Source: Acidaminococcus hominis (GTDB lineage: Bacteria > Bacillota > Negativicutes > Acidaminococcales > Acidaminococcaceae). From it: 64,000 nt of DNA. Shown in pieces: positions 8,701-16,229 of this stretch. The translations under genes and the position numbers were made by a program. The DNA is taken from positions 261,613-325,612 of the forward strand of contig NZ_OLMM01000004.1 in NCBI RefSeq assembly GCF_900291475.1. Reading direction: 5' to 3'. Numbering within the stretch: position 1 is the stretch's first letter; every line of letters starts with the position of its first letter. The notes beneath the pieces were generated by a model. That model saw nothing but the letters and a program-made list of their open reading frames with translations. It was not told the DNA's origin and did not search any database.

Positions 8701-9277
8701 GTTTCTTCAGATCTTCGTAGTCCAGCAGTTCAATCTTTTGGATTTCGTGAGAGGTACGGAAACCGTCAAAGAAGTTCAGGAAAGGTACATGGCCTTTGAT
8801 GGCGGACAGGTGAGCAACAGCAGACATGTCCATAACTTCTTGTACGCTGCTTTCAGCCAGCAGGGCAAAGCCCGTTTGACGGCAAGCCATAACGTCACTG
8901 TGATCGCCGAAAATGTTCAAAGAGCTGGTGGCCAGAGCTCTGGCAGCTACCTGGAATACAGCGGGCAGCAATTCGCCGGCAATTTTGTACATGTTGGGGA
9001 TCATCAACAGCAAACCTTGGGAAGCGGTATAGGTCGTGGTCAAAGCACCTGCAGCCAGAGAACCGTGCACAGCACCAGCAGCACCAGCTTCAGATTGCAT
9101 TTCCATGATTTCTACCGGGCGTCCGAACATGTTCGTTTTCCCATGGGAAGCCCATTCATCACTCACTTCTGCCATCGGAGAAGAAGGAGTAATGGGGTAG
9201 ATCGCTGCAACATCACTAAAAGCGTAAGAAGTATACGCGGCAGCGGTGTTACCATCCATTGTCTTCATTTTTTTCAT
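5774..9277 (-). CDS. nifJ: Pyruvate:ferredoxin (flavodoxin) oxidoreductase
   Basis: A full-length 1167-residue single-chain PFOR, which oxidatively decarboxylates pyruvate to acetyl-CoA and CO2 and reduces ferredoxin or flavodoxin. Domain order is the usual one: N-terminal pyruvate-binding domain (AIYPITPSSPMAE), gamma domain, CoA-binding domain, a 2x[4Fe-4S] ferredoxin domain (CIQCNQCSIMCP near 690 and CQGCSNCIDACP near 745), then the TPP domain with CAGCGET near 806 and GDGWAYDIGYGGLDHV near 960. It is a central enzyme for fermenting pyruvate from citrate or amino acids. The next gene is thiC, which helps supply the TPP cofactor. The ATG follows an AGAGGGGC ribosome binding site. It is monocistronic. 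Confidence 0.97.
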   Translation of the reverse strand: MKKMKTMDGNTAAAYTSYAFSDVAAIYPITPSSPMAEVSDEWASHGKTNMFGRPVEIMEMQSEAGAAGAVHGSLAAGALTTTYTASQGLLLMIPNMYKIAGELLPAVFQVAARALATSSLNIFGDHSDVMACRQTGFALLAESSVQEVMDMSAVAHLSAIKGHVPFLNFFDGFRTSHEIQKIELLDYEDLKKLVDYDELKKFRDHALNPDNPVIRGTAQNPDIYFQTREAVNQYYEALPAIVEEYMGKISELTGRDYKLFNYTGAPDAENVVVMMGSGAQTAEEVAKLLVSQGEKVGVLNVHLYRPFSAKYFLAAMPKTVKRIAVLDRTKEAGSNGEPLYLDVRDIYYNEAVKPLIVGGRYGLGSKEFYPGDALAVFDNLKKAEPKNHFTVGIVDDVTNTSLPKEHVLDITPKGTTSCMFWGLGSDGTVGANKSAIKIIGDKTDMYAQGYFSYDSKKSGGITVSHLRFGHTPINMPFLINFADYVAVHNSSYVRRYNVAAGLKDGGTFLLNCPWSAEELNKELPGQLKRYLAAHHINFYTIDAVKIASEIGLGGRINMIMQSAFFKLTGIIPVEDAVKYLKESIVHSYGKKGQKVVDMNNAAVDKGVDAIVKIDVPADWANCADEELYPKTGNKFVDEVMVPMNKQEGHDLPISKLMDQADGTFPSGTAAYEKRGVAINVPEWQIDKCIQCNQCSIMCPHAAIRPVLMTEEEKNASGVDAKPALGAKGMYFRIAVSPMDCQGCSNCIDACPAPGKALVAKPFATQEHLKDAWTYFTTKVSHKDNPMNKYTVKGSQFEQPLLEFSGACAGCGETPYAKLVTQLFGDRMMIANATGCSSIWGASAPAMPYTKNYKGHGPAWANSLFEDNAEYGLGMYLGVKAVRDRLAENMTAAAAGNVSADLKAALEDWVANKENGEGSRERAEKLTALLEAEKAGNADLEHLYANKQFFVKRSQWIFGGDGWAYDIGYGGLDHVLASGDDVNIMVFDTEVYSNTGGQSSKSTPEAAVAKFAASGKRTKKKDLGMMAMSYGYVYVAQINMGYDKNQALKAIKEAEAYHGPSLIICYSPCINHGIKRGMQHSFQEAKAAVDSGYWVNFRYNPELKEEGKKSFFLDSKAPTEDFETFLKGEVRYASLAKTFPDIAESLFAKTKKDAEERLENYKKLDAAE

Positions 9278-9454
9278 TGTTATAAGCCCCTCTTTCTAAG
9301 AGATAATGACTACGATAATAAGACTTCCATAGTCCCCCTAGTCGTAAATAGTATAACGCAAATTCTCCAGAAGCACAAATAAATTTTTCCTATTTTGCAT
9401 ACAATTTACTGAATACTGTCACCTATTGAATAATTTAACACTCCAAAATTTTTG

Positions 9455-9482
9455 TTGCATTCTTTTCATTTTTTTGTTAAAC
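9455..9482 (+). promoter_or_regulatory. Probable promoter of the TPP riboswitch-thiC unit
   Basis: TTGCAT (9455-9460) and TTAAAC (9477-9482) are spaced 16 bp apart immediately upstream of the riboswitch. The -10 match is moderate. Confidence 0.5.
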
Positions 9483-9488
9483 TAGCTC

Positions 9489-9573
9489 CATCACTAGGGG
9501 CGCATTCGCTGAGAGACCAAAACGGTCGACCCTTTGAACCTGATGCGGTTAGTACCGCCGAAGGAAAGTGGTA
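9489..9573 (+). ncRNA. TPP riboswitch (THI element)
   Basis: Conserved THI-box blocks occur in order: AGGGGCGC, GCTGAGA, ACCCTTTGAACCTGATGCGGTTAGTACCGCC (written here only to show its CCTGAT and GTTAGTACC cores), then GAAGGAAAGTGGT closing the P1 stem with ATCACT. It binds thiamine pyrophosphate. With the terminator that follows, it should shut off thiC when TPP is abundant. Confidence 0.95.
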
Positions 9574-9587
9574 GACTCCGTTTTTTC

Positions 9588-9621
9588 GGCCGCTTTCCGC
9601 AAAGGGAAGCGGCCCTTTTTT
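9588..9621 (+). terminator. Riboswitch-controlled terminator before thiC
   Basis: An 11-bp hairpin GGCCGCTTTCC / GGGAAGCGGCC followed by CTTTTTTAT lies between the TPP aptamer and the thiC ribosome binding site. This is the expected expression platform for transcriptional attenuation. Confidence 0.85.
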
Positions 9622-9639
9622 ATCCAAGGAGGAGTCGTC

Positions 9640-10938
9640 ATGAAGACGCAGAGACAAGCAGCATTACAGGGAATCATCACCGAACAGATGCAGGCCGTAG
9701 CCCAGCAGGAAGGGCTGGAGGCCAGCCTTATCCGGGACCGGGTAGCCAAGGGCACCATCGCCATTCCGGCCAATATCAACCACCGGGGCCTGGTGGCCCG
9801 GGGCGTGGGCGAAGGGCTGTCCACCAAGGTTAACGCAAATATCGGAACCTCTTCCGCCTACCCGGATCCGGCACCGGAACTGGACAAGCTGAAAGCCGCC
9901 ATCGACGCCGGCGCCGATGCGGTCATGGATTTGTCCACTGGGGACAACATTGACGCCTCCCGCCGGGCCATTCTGGAGCATTCCACGGTAATGGTGGGCA
10001 CTGTGCCCATTTACCAGGCCACGGTCCACGCCATTACCACCCACGGCCAGGTCATTAACATGACCAAGGACGATATCTTTGACGTGGTGGAAAAGCAGGC
10101 CAAGGACGGGGCGGACTTTATGACCATGCACTGCGGCATTACCCGCCAGGTGCTGGATACCCTGATTGCCGAAGGCCGGGTCATGGACATTGTCAGCCGG
10201 GGCGGCTCCTTTATTTCCGGGTGGATGCTCCACAACGGCAAGGAGAACCCCTTCTACGAATACTACGACGAAATCCTGGACATCTGCGCCCGCTACGATG
10301 TGACCATCAGCTTGGGCGACGGCCTGCGGCCGGGCTGCCTGGCGGACGCCACCGACCGGTCCCAGATTCAGGAACTGCTGAACCTGGGCGGCCTGACCCA
10401 GCGGGCCTGGGACAAGGGCGTCCAGGTCATGGTAGAAGGCCCGGGCCACGTTCCCTTTAACCAGATTGCCACCAATATGCAGCTGGAAAAGCGCCTGTGC
10501 CACGGAGCACCCTTCTACGTGCTTGGTCCACTGGTAACGGACATTGCCCCAGGCTACGACCATATTACCTCCGCCATTGGGGGCACCCTGGCCGCCGTCA
10601 GCGGTGCCGATTTCCTGTGCTACGTCACCCCGGCAGAACACCTGGGCCTGCCGGATATCAATGACGTCCGGGAAGGGGTCATTGCCGCCCGGATTGCCGG
10701 CCATGCCGCAGACGTAGCCAAGGGCCTGCCCTCTGCCGTAGCCCAGGACCTGGCCATGGCCAAGGCCCGGAAGGTGCTGGACTGGGACGAACAGATCCGT
10801 CTGGCCATTGACCCGGTGAAGGCCAAAGCCTTCCGGAAAGCCAAGAATAAGGATTCCGAAGAATACTGCTCCATGTGCGGAGAGTACTGCGCCGTAAAAA
10901 TCATCGGCCAATACCTGGACGAAGTGAAAAAGAAATAA
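9640..10938 (+). CDS. thiC: Phosphomethylpyrimidine synthase ThiC
   Basis: A 432-residue radical SAM enzyme that converts aminoimidazole ribotide to HMP-phosphate in thiamine synthesis. The C-terminal Cx2Cx4C cluster motif (CSMCGEYC) that binds the 4Fe-4S/SAM centre is intact. AANINHRG-type N-terminal motifs and EGPGHVP are present. An upstream in-frame ATG at 9568 falls inside the riboswitch and its terminator. ATG 9640 follows AAGGAGGAGT and was chosen. It is the only thiamine gene in the window. Confidence 0.97.
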   Translation: MKTQRQAALQGIITEQMQAVAQQEGLEASLIRDRVAKGTIAIPANINHRGLVARGVGEGLSTKVNANIGTSSAYPDPAPELDKLKAAIDAGADAVMDLSTGDNIDASRRAILEHSTVMVGTVPIYQATVHAITTHGQVINMTKDDIFDVVEKQAKDGADFMTMHCGITRQVLDTLIAEGRVMDIVSRGGSFISGWMLHNGKENPFYEYYDEILDICARYDVTISLGDGLRPGCLADATDRSQIQELLNLGGLTQRAWDKGVQVMVEGPGHVPFNQIATNMQLEKRLCHGAPFYVLGPLVTDIAPGYDHITSAIGGTLAAVSGADFLCYVTPAEHLGLPDINDVREGVIAARIAGHAADVAKGLPSAVAQDLAMAKARKVLDWDEQIRLAIDPVKAKAFRKAKNKDSEEYCSMCGEYCAVKIIGQYLDEVKKK

Positions 10939-10963
10939 GCCCCTGCTTCGCCCAAGTTGACAA

Positions 10964-11010
10964 AAAGGACCCAGTGATGGACAGTCAAACTGCCCCAAAC
11001 TGGGTCCTTT
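10964..11010. terminator. Bidirectional terminator between thiC and glycerate kinase
   Basis: A 12-bp stem AAAGGACCCAGT / ACTGGGTCCTTT with a 23-nt loop lies between two convergent genes. T-rich tracts follow on both strands, best on the minus strand. Confidence 0.75.
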
Positions 11011-11029
11011 CATTAATTTTAATTATACA

Positions 11030-12268
11030 TCAGAGTTTTTCGTCAAGCAGCAGGACTGCCAAGTCATTCACATTGGTGCCCGTGGCCCCCGTAATCAGAA
11101 GACCGCCCGTCTTTTCCAGGGCATGGTAGGCGTCATTCTGCTCCAGGACCCCAGGAATGGTAATCCCCTGCTCCAGAAGCTTCGTTTTGGTACTGCCGTC
11201 GGCGTAGCCCCCAGCTGCGTCCGTGGGACCGTCGGTGCCATCGCTGCCAAAGGAAAATACTGCTGCGTTTGTAAGGCCGCTGATGCCTTCTCCGGCGGAC
11301 AGGGCCAATTCCTGGTTCCGGCCGCCCTTGCCCCGGCCGTGGAGATGCACCACCGTTTCCCCACCGGCCATAAAGGCCAGTTTTTTGCCCTTGCCGGCGT
11401 ACTCCCGGGCAATGGCCCCCAGGAAACTGCCGGCTTCTTTGGCCTGACAGGCCAGGCTGGTGGTCAGCACCAGGGTTTCGTAGCCCAGGGCTTCTGCCGC
11501 CGCTTTGCCGGCTGCAGCCAGTTCCGTAACGCTGCCGGTAATGATGGTTTCCACGTTATCCAGCGCTTTAGGCGTTTCCTGCTGGAGGGCAGCGGCTGCT
11601 TCTGGGGACACCATAATCTTGTATTTCCGGATGACCTCCAGGGCCTGCTCACTGGTGCTGGTATCGGGATAAGCCGGACCGGACGCAATCATATCCAGAG
11701 GATCCCCGATAATGTCGGAGAGCACAATGGCGTACACCTTGGCCGGTGCGCACAGCTGGGCAAACTTCCCGCCCTTGACGGCACTGAGGCGCTTGCGGAC
11801 GGTGTTCATGGACACAATGTCCGCCCCGCTGGCCAATAGGTCCGAGGTAATGGCCTGGAGTTCCTTTAAGGGAATCAAAGGCTTTTCAAACAGGGCGGAA
11901 CCCCCGCCGCTGATGAGAAACAGTACCGTATCTTCCGCAGTCAGGCCGGACACCAGGTCAATGGCCCGCTCCGTCGCCTTCAGGGAATTTTCGTCCAGCA
12001 CCGGGTGACCGGCTTCCCAGATTTCCAAAGGCGGCAGCTCGCCCTTGGAGTGGCCGTATTTGGTAATGACAATGCCCTGGGAAATTTTGCCTTCTAAAAT
12101 ATAGTTGGCCGTTTTGGCCATTTGCCAGGCAGCCTTGCCAATGGCCACCAGCACAATTTTTCCTTTGCCAAATTCCTTATGCTGCAGGGCCTTTTCCACT
12201 GCGGTATCGGGCAGGGATGCGGTAATGGCGCTCTGCATGATTTTTTCTGCGTCTGTACGTAACGACAT
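11030..12268 (-). CDS. Glycerate 2-kinase (MOFRL/GckA family; older name hydroxypyruvate reductase)
   Basis: A 412-residue protein with an N-terminal DUF4147 Rossmann-like region (LFLISGGGSALFEKPL near 115-130) and a C-terminal MOFRL domain (GGETVVHLHGRGKGGRNQELALSAG; GSDGTDGPTDAAGGYAD). These motifs mark ATP-dependent glycerate 2-kinases. The reaction makes 2-phosphoglycerate from glycerate. A longer reading frame starts at 12376, but ATG 12268 directly follows GGAGGAATCC and aligns with the usual family N-terminus. It is convergent with thiC and divergent from the mechanosensitive channel gene. Confidence 0.88.
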   Translation of the reverse strand: MSLRTDAEKIMQSAITASLPDTAVEKALQHKEFGKGKIVLVAIGKAAWQMAKTANYILEGKISQGIVITKYGHSKGELPPLEIWEAGHPVLDENSLKATERAIDLVSGLTAEDTVLFLISGGGSALFEKPLIPLKELQAITSDLLASGADIVSMNTVRKRLSAVKGGKFAQLCAPAKVYAIVLSDIIGDPLDMIASGPAYPDTSTSEQALEVIRKYKIMVSPEAAAALQQETPKALDNVETIITGSVTELAAAGKAAAEALGYETLVLTTSLACQAKEAGSFLGAIAREYAGKGKKLAFMAGGETVVHLHGRGKGGRNQELALSAGEGISGLTNAAVFSFGSDGTDGPTDAAGGYADGSTKTKLLEQGITIPGVLEQNDAYHALEKTGGLLITGATGTNVNDLAVLLLDEKL

Positions 12269-12422
12269 GGGGATTCCTCCAGTTTTGTTCAACAAGTTTT
12301 CACTGCCTCCGATTATACCATACCAAGCCTGCCTCCGTCCTGTTTTCTTGCACTGGGACGGCTTCCAATGGTACAATCAGACTATACTTTGTGCTACATC
12401 CCCTGCCCCAAAGGAGGTCCCT

Positions 12423-13490
12423 ATGATCTTATACGATGATATTATGGCCTGGGTGCCCTGCTGCATCGCCCTGGCTTTTACGGCTTTTTTCTATATTGGT
12501 TTCCGGATTGTCAGTGAAAAGCTCATCCGCTTTATCCTGGACAAACTGCCGGTGGACGCCGATGCCAGCATTGCTTCCGCCGTGTACCGGCCCGGCCGGC
12601 TGGCCATTCTGGCCTTTGGCCTTTATACCGCCCTGGCGGCTTCCCCCTGGGGTGCCTTGGCCTCCACCTCCATTGCCCGGAACCTGCTCTCCTCAGTAAT
12701 GATTACCGTCTTCTACTGGGTGGTCTACAACCTGAGCCGCAGCACCAACTTTTTCTTCAACTACTTCATCAGCAAAAAAGGCCGGAAGGTGGACCCCGCC
12801 ATTAGCGGCATCCTGTCCTCTTTCTTCCACCTGCTGATTATCTTCTTCCTGGTAGCCAGCGTGCTGAGCACCTGGGGCTTCAACATCAGCGGTTTCATCG
12901 CCGGCCTGTCCATCGGCGGCTTGGCCGTTTCCCTGGCCGCCAAGGATTCCCTGGCCAACTTTTTCGCCTGCCTGGTAATTCTCATGGACCAGCCCTTCCA
13001 CATTGGGGACTGGATCATCTGCAATGACGTGGAAGGCATTGTGGAATCCATTTCCTTCCGCAGCACCAACGTCCGGACCTTCGGCAAAGCCCTGGTGTAC
13101 ATCCCCAATTCCCTGATCATCAACACCCCCATCCAGAACTTCACCAACCGGGACCGCAGAAGAATCAACATGACCCTGGGCGTTACCTACGACAGCACTG
13201 TGGAACAAATGCAGGCCCTGGTGGAAAAAATCACCAACTACCTGAAAAACGACCCGGATATTTTCCAGGACGATATGACCGTAGCCTTTTCCGAAATGGC
13301 CGCCAGCAGTTTGAACATCACCATCATCTGCTACAGCCGCCTGACCAGCTACAACGACTTCATGAAAGTCCAGGAACGACTGAACCTGGAACTCATGAAA
13401 CTCATGGACGAAACCGGCACCTCCGCCGCCTTCCCCAGCACCAGCATTTACGTGGAAAAGCTGCCTAAGCAGGAAACGGCCAATAGCTGA
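12423..13490 (+). CDS. MscS-family mechanosensitive ion channel
   Basis: A 355-residue protein with three to four N-terminal membrane segments, then the conserved MscS pore and beta domain. The glycine/alanine-rich pore helix reads GLSIGGLAVSLAAKDSLANFF near residues 160-180, followed by QPFHIGDWI and the VYIPNS strand, then a C-terminal alpha/beta domain. It likely opens under membrane tension to release solutes during hypo-osmotic shock. ATG 12423 follows AAAGGAGG; the longer frame starting at 12105 overlaps the divergent gene and lacks such a site. A dispersed repeat lies downstream. Confidence 0.9.
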   Translation: MILYDDIMAWVPCCIALAFTAFFYIGFRIVSEKLIRFILDKLPVDADASIASAVYRPGRLAILAFGLYTALAASPWGALASTSIARNLLSSVMITVFYWVVYNLSRSTNFFFNYFISKKGRKVDPAISGILSSFFHLLIIFFLVASVLSTWGFNISGFIAGLSIGGLAVSLAAKDSLANFFACLVILMDQPFHIGDWIICNDVEGIVESISFRSTNVRTFGKALVYIPNSLIINTPIQNFTNRDRRRINMTLGVTYDSTVEQMQALVEKITNYLKNDPDIFQDDMTVAFSEMAASSLNITIICYSRLTSYNDFMKVQERLNLELMKLMDETGTSAAFPSTSIYVEKLPKQETANS

Positions 13491-13509
13491 CAGCATAAAA
13501 AACAGGGGC

Positions 13510-13880
13510 TGTGAAAAAATAAAACTTCTATCGTCGCCTACGGCGACACTTCCTACAGTGGTTCGCGGCTAGCTGCTCAGCTGCGTCCTACGGACTTGCT
13601 TTGCAGGCCGCTATCACATGGCTCGCGTATTCCAAACATCTTTTGGATAACTTATGGCGATGTTTGGACGCGAACGCAACGCTTGCAGGAAGCGTTCTAG
13701 ACCTCTACTGGTCAAGTGACAGAGAAGCGTAGTGCTAATATTTACATACCGAGATTTCATTTCAATACTCGTTCAGCACACGACCAGTATGGGCCTAAGG
13801 CCGGCCCATCCAAGCGTGGAGGGGCTGTCAGTCCGCAGGACTGACTGAGGAAGTTTATTAGATACGGCTATAACGAACAA
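13510..13880. repeat. Dispersed hairpin-rich intergenic repeat, copy R2
   Basis: This copy shares outer edges with R1 (GGGG-x-TGTGAAAAAA on the left, GGCTATAACGAACAA on the right). Terminal hairpins GTCGCC-tac-GGCGAC (left) and CAGTCC-gca-GGACTG (right) are swapped and inverted relative to R1. The central hairpin CCAAACATC/GATGTTTGG with outer CGCGT/ACGCG keeps the R1 orientation, with compensatory base changes. The TACTGGTC/GACCAGTA pair is present and inverted. It sits between convergent genes and encodes nothing visible. Confidence 0.8.
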
Positions 13881-13920
13881 AAAATGGCTTGCGAACTCAA
13901 ACTAGTTCACAAGCCATTTT
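13881..13920. terminator. Terminator-like hairpin after the mscS gene and R2
   Basis: A 10-11 bp stem AAAATGGCTTG / CAAGCCATTTT with an extra inner pairing GAACT/AGTTC is flanked by A and T runs. It could act in either direction. Confidence 0.7.
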
Positions 13921-14008
13921 TCACCCCCCTTTTTTATGTCCGTTTTCCTGGTGTCCAGCGTGCCAGGCCATCGCCTATAGCCTGCTGACCCCACAGCCCT
14001 CCTAAAAA

Positions 14009-14306
14009 GTTCTTACCTTGCAAAAAAAGGTAAGAACCAGGTAAGAAAATTTGAAATCTCAGAACCCGCATAGACACTGGGTTTGCGGCTCCTGTTCTTA
14101 CCTTCTTACCTTTCTTACCTACATATAGATATATAAAGAGAAAAATAAAAAAAATAAAATACCCGTCTATCGTTAATTAATATATATATATATATATATG
14201 GGGCTGTATAAAAATAGGTAAGAAGGTAAGAAAAATAGCGCAGAGCAAGGACTGATGCGGGTTTCCAGTTCTTACCTTATGATTTTGAAAGGTAAGAAGG
14301 TAAGAA
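14009..14306. repeat. Cluster of 11 GGTAAGAA octamers around an AT-rich core
   Basis: The octamer GGTAAGAA occurs at 14029, 14040, 14217, 14225, 14291 and 14299. Its complement TTCTTACC occurs at 14010, 14095, 14103, 14112 and 14269. Three tandem copies at 14095-14119 face two tandem copies at 14217-14232 across a core of A/T runs and an alternating TA stretch (14181-14199). The first pair forms an 11-bp inverted repeat (14009-14037). The arrangement resembles replication-origin iterons or a multi-site protein-binding array. No replication protein gene is nearby. Confidence 0.75.
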
Positions 14307-14408
14307 CTTTTAGTAAAGTTGGTATAAAAAATGGAAGCATTATGTTAAATCAGCTCTTAGGTGGTGCAGTCAAGAAACTGCAAGGCAGCCCCTCCCTGCA
14401 CAAAACAA

Positions 14409-14431
14409 GCCCCCGGCAACATGCCAGGGGC
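14409..14431 (-). terminator. Probable terminator of the aro operon
   Basis: A GCCCC-GGCA-aca-TGCC-GGGGC hairpin about 40 bp past the aroQ stop, followed on the minus strand by a T-rich tract (CTTGTTTTG). Confidence 0.6.
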
Positions 14432-14468
14432 CATTTCATTTCCTTTTGTATGCGTTTTTCACTGGCGC

Positions 14469-14906
14469 TTAACGGGCGGCAATATAGTCCACCAGGTAGC
14501 GCAGGGCAAGGCCGTAGCCCTGGAAGCCCAGACCGCAGATAGTGCCTACACTGCCGGCGGCGGTTACCAGATGCTGCCGGTAGGTTTCCCGTTTATACAC
14601 ATTGGTCAGGTGAACCTCCACCGAAGGCAGTCCCACGCCCTTTAACGCATCCAGGATAGCTACGCTGTAGCAGGCGTAGGCGCTGGGGTTGATGACCAGT
14701 CCGTCGTACACATCCAGGGCTTCCTGGATCAGGGTCACCATTTCCCCTTCGCTGTTGGTCTGCTGCACATCCACGGTAATGCCCAGTTCATGGGCCGTGC
14801 TTTGGATGTACTGACACAGGGCCACGTAATCGTCATGGCCGTACATTTCCTTTTCCCGAATGCCCAACAGGTTGATATTGGGTCCGTTTAGCACCAATAT
14901 TTTCAT
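14469..14906 (-). CDS. aroQ: 3-dehydroquinate dehydratase, type II
   Basis: A 145-residue type II dehydroquinase; the third shikimate-pathway step converts 3-dehydroquinate to 3-dehydroshikimate. The N-terminal LNGPNINLLGIRE motif carrying the active-site loop, the NPSAYACYS segment with its conserved Asn, and the VEVHLTN motif with the catalytic His are all present. It is the last gene of the nine-gene aro operon and overlaps aroK by 4 bp. Confidence 0.97.
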   Translation of the reverse strand: MKILVLNGPNINLLGIREKEMYGHDDYVALCQYIQSTAHELGITVDVQQTNSEGEMVTLIQEALDVYDGLVINPSAYACYSVAILDALKGVGLPSVEVHLTNVYKRETYRQHLVTAAGSVGTICGLGFQGYGLALRYLVDYIAAR

Positions 14907-15403
14907 AATCCCAGCTCCTTGATCAGCCGCACAATCTGGGCGGCCGTTTGGTCAAAATCTTCATTTACAGGAATGGCGTAGTCACTGTATTTGAGATACA
15001 GGGGCATACGTTCCCGATACAGCTGCGTCAGCCGGTCCTCTGCGGAATTGAGCAGGGGCCGGGAAGTCTTGTCCACCGAACCGGCAATGGCTTCCAGATC
15101 CCGGTTCAGGAAAAAAATCTTGCCGTTTTGCTGCAAATACGCAATGTTTTCCGGCCGCTTGACCACTCCGCCGCCGCAGGAGATGATGATGCCGTCCATT
15201 TCTGACAGGGTCTTGATGGCCGCCGTTTCCGCCGCCCGGAATACGTCCTCCCCTTCCTGGAACAGGTCTTTCACGCTGCGGCCGGTTTCCTTGATCACCT
15301 GGTCGTCGGAATCCAGGACCGGGCGGTCCAGAAGTTTGTGCAGTTTCCGTCCAATGGTGGTTTTGCCGGCGCCCGGCATGCCAATCAGGACAATATTACT
15401 CAT
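14903..15403 (-). CDS. aroK: Shikimate kinase
   Basis: A 166-residue P-loop kinase that phosphorylates shikimate to shikimate 3-phosphate. The Walker A motif GMPGAGKTT is at residues 8-16. The shikimate-binding DSD motif (LDSDDQVIKE) and the GGG turn (ISCGGGVV) with downstream RPLL lid residues are intact. It overlaps aroE upstream and aroQ downstream by 4 bp each, indicating translational coupling. Confidence 0.96.
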   Translation of the reverse strand: MSNIVLIGMPGAGKTTIGRKLHKLLDRPVLDSDDQVIKETGRSVKDLFQEGEDVFRAAETAAIKTLSEMDGIIISCGGGVVKRPENIAYLQQNGKIFFLNRDLEAIAGSVDKTSRPLLNSAEDRLTQLYRERMPLYLKYSDYAIPVNEDFDQTAAQIVRLIKELGL

Positions 15404-16227
15404 TTAAAATTTTCCTCCAGCTGTTTTACGATTTGCGGCACCAATTCTGCCGGTAATTTTTTTTGCAGCCAAATTTCTTCCGCAGCCACGGCCTGGCCCA
15501 CCAGCATGTGGAGTCCGTTGCAGGTTTTGGCCCCTGCGGCGGCTGCATCGGCCAGAAATTGGGTCACGGCCGGATTGTAGATAATATCCACGGCGGCCCC
15601 GAACTTTCCTACAAAGGACGCGGGCACCGGGCTGACCCCGGTTTTGGGGTACATGCCAATAGGGGTGGTGTTGATGATCACGTCGCCCCCGGGCAGGTCT
15701 TCCAGTTCCGTGTACAGTTTCAGCTGGGTTTCCGGCTGGGCCTTCAGGAAACGGGACAGGCTGTTTTGGGCTTTTTCCCGGCTGCGGACTAAAATGGTGA
15801 TTTGGGCCGCTTTCCGGTCCGCCACCACCTGCAGCACGGCCTTGGCCGCACCGCCGTTGCCCAGTACCGTAACGTTTTTCCCGGCAAGGGGAATATCGTA
15901 GGCCTGAAGCATCTGGTCAAACCCGTGATAATCTGTATTATAGCCTTTTACTCCCCCATCTGTAAAGAAAAGGGTATTGGAGGCTCCAATCTTTTCCGCC
16001 TCCGGGCTGATTTCTGTAAGATACGGCAGCACCGTTTCCTTGTAGGGAATGGTCACATTGCAGCCGTTGTAGGCCGGAGTCTCTTGGGTAAGAAAAGGCC
16101 CCACCTGTTCCGGTTCCAGCTCCACCAGGTCATAGGTACCGGAAATTCCCAGTGCCTGGAAAATTTTTGTATGAATTTCCGGGCTGAGGCTGTGCCCCAA
16201 AACCCGTCCCAATAATCCCAATTTCAT
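15400..16227 (-). CDS. aroE: Shikimate dehydrogenase
   Basis: A 275-residue NADP-dependent enzyme reducing 3-dehydroshikimate to shikimate. The N-terminal substrate domain carries LGHSLSPEIH and NVTIPYKE (catalytic Lys). The Rossmann nucleotide motif VLGNGGAAKAV is near residue 128. A longer frame extends to 16371 inside pheA, but ATG 16227, just after the pheA stop, matches the family N-terminus (MKLGLLGRVLGHS). The ribosome binding site is AAGGAAG inside the pheA end. Confidence 0.95.
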   Translation of the reverse strand: MKLGLLGRVLGHSLSPEIHTKIFQALGISGTYDLVELEPEQVGPFLTQETPAYNGCNVTIPYKETVLPYLTEISPEAEKIGASNTLFFTDGGVKGYNTDYHGFDQMLQAYDIPLAGKNVTVLGNGGAAKAVLQVVADRKAAQITILVRSREKAQNSLSRFLKAQPETQLKLYTELEDLPGGDVIINTTPIGMYPKTGVSPVPASFVGKFGAAVDIIYNPAVTQFLADAAAAGAKTCNGLHMLVGQAVAAEEIWLQKKLPAELVPQIVKQLEENFK

Positions 16228-16229
16228 AG

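Noticed and set aside
5765-9382. A 1205-codon open frame opposite the PFOR gene
   Set aside because: It exactly shadows the PFOR coding strand. It has no ribosome binding site and no recognisable domains. Long antisense frames are expected in GC-rich third-position coding DNA.
12269-12422. Longer N-terminal extension of the MscS gene (frame open from 12105)
   Set aside because: The extension overlaps the divergent glycerate kinase gene, and AAAGGAGG directly precedes ATG 12423.
14181-14199. Alternating TA stretch considered as a simple microsatellite only
   Set aside because: Not reported separately, because it sits in the centre of the octamer cluster and is best treated as part of that structure.
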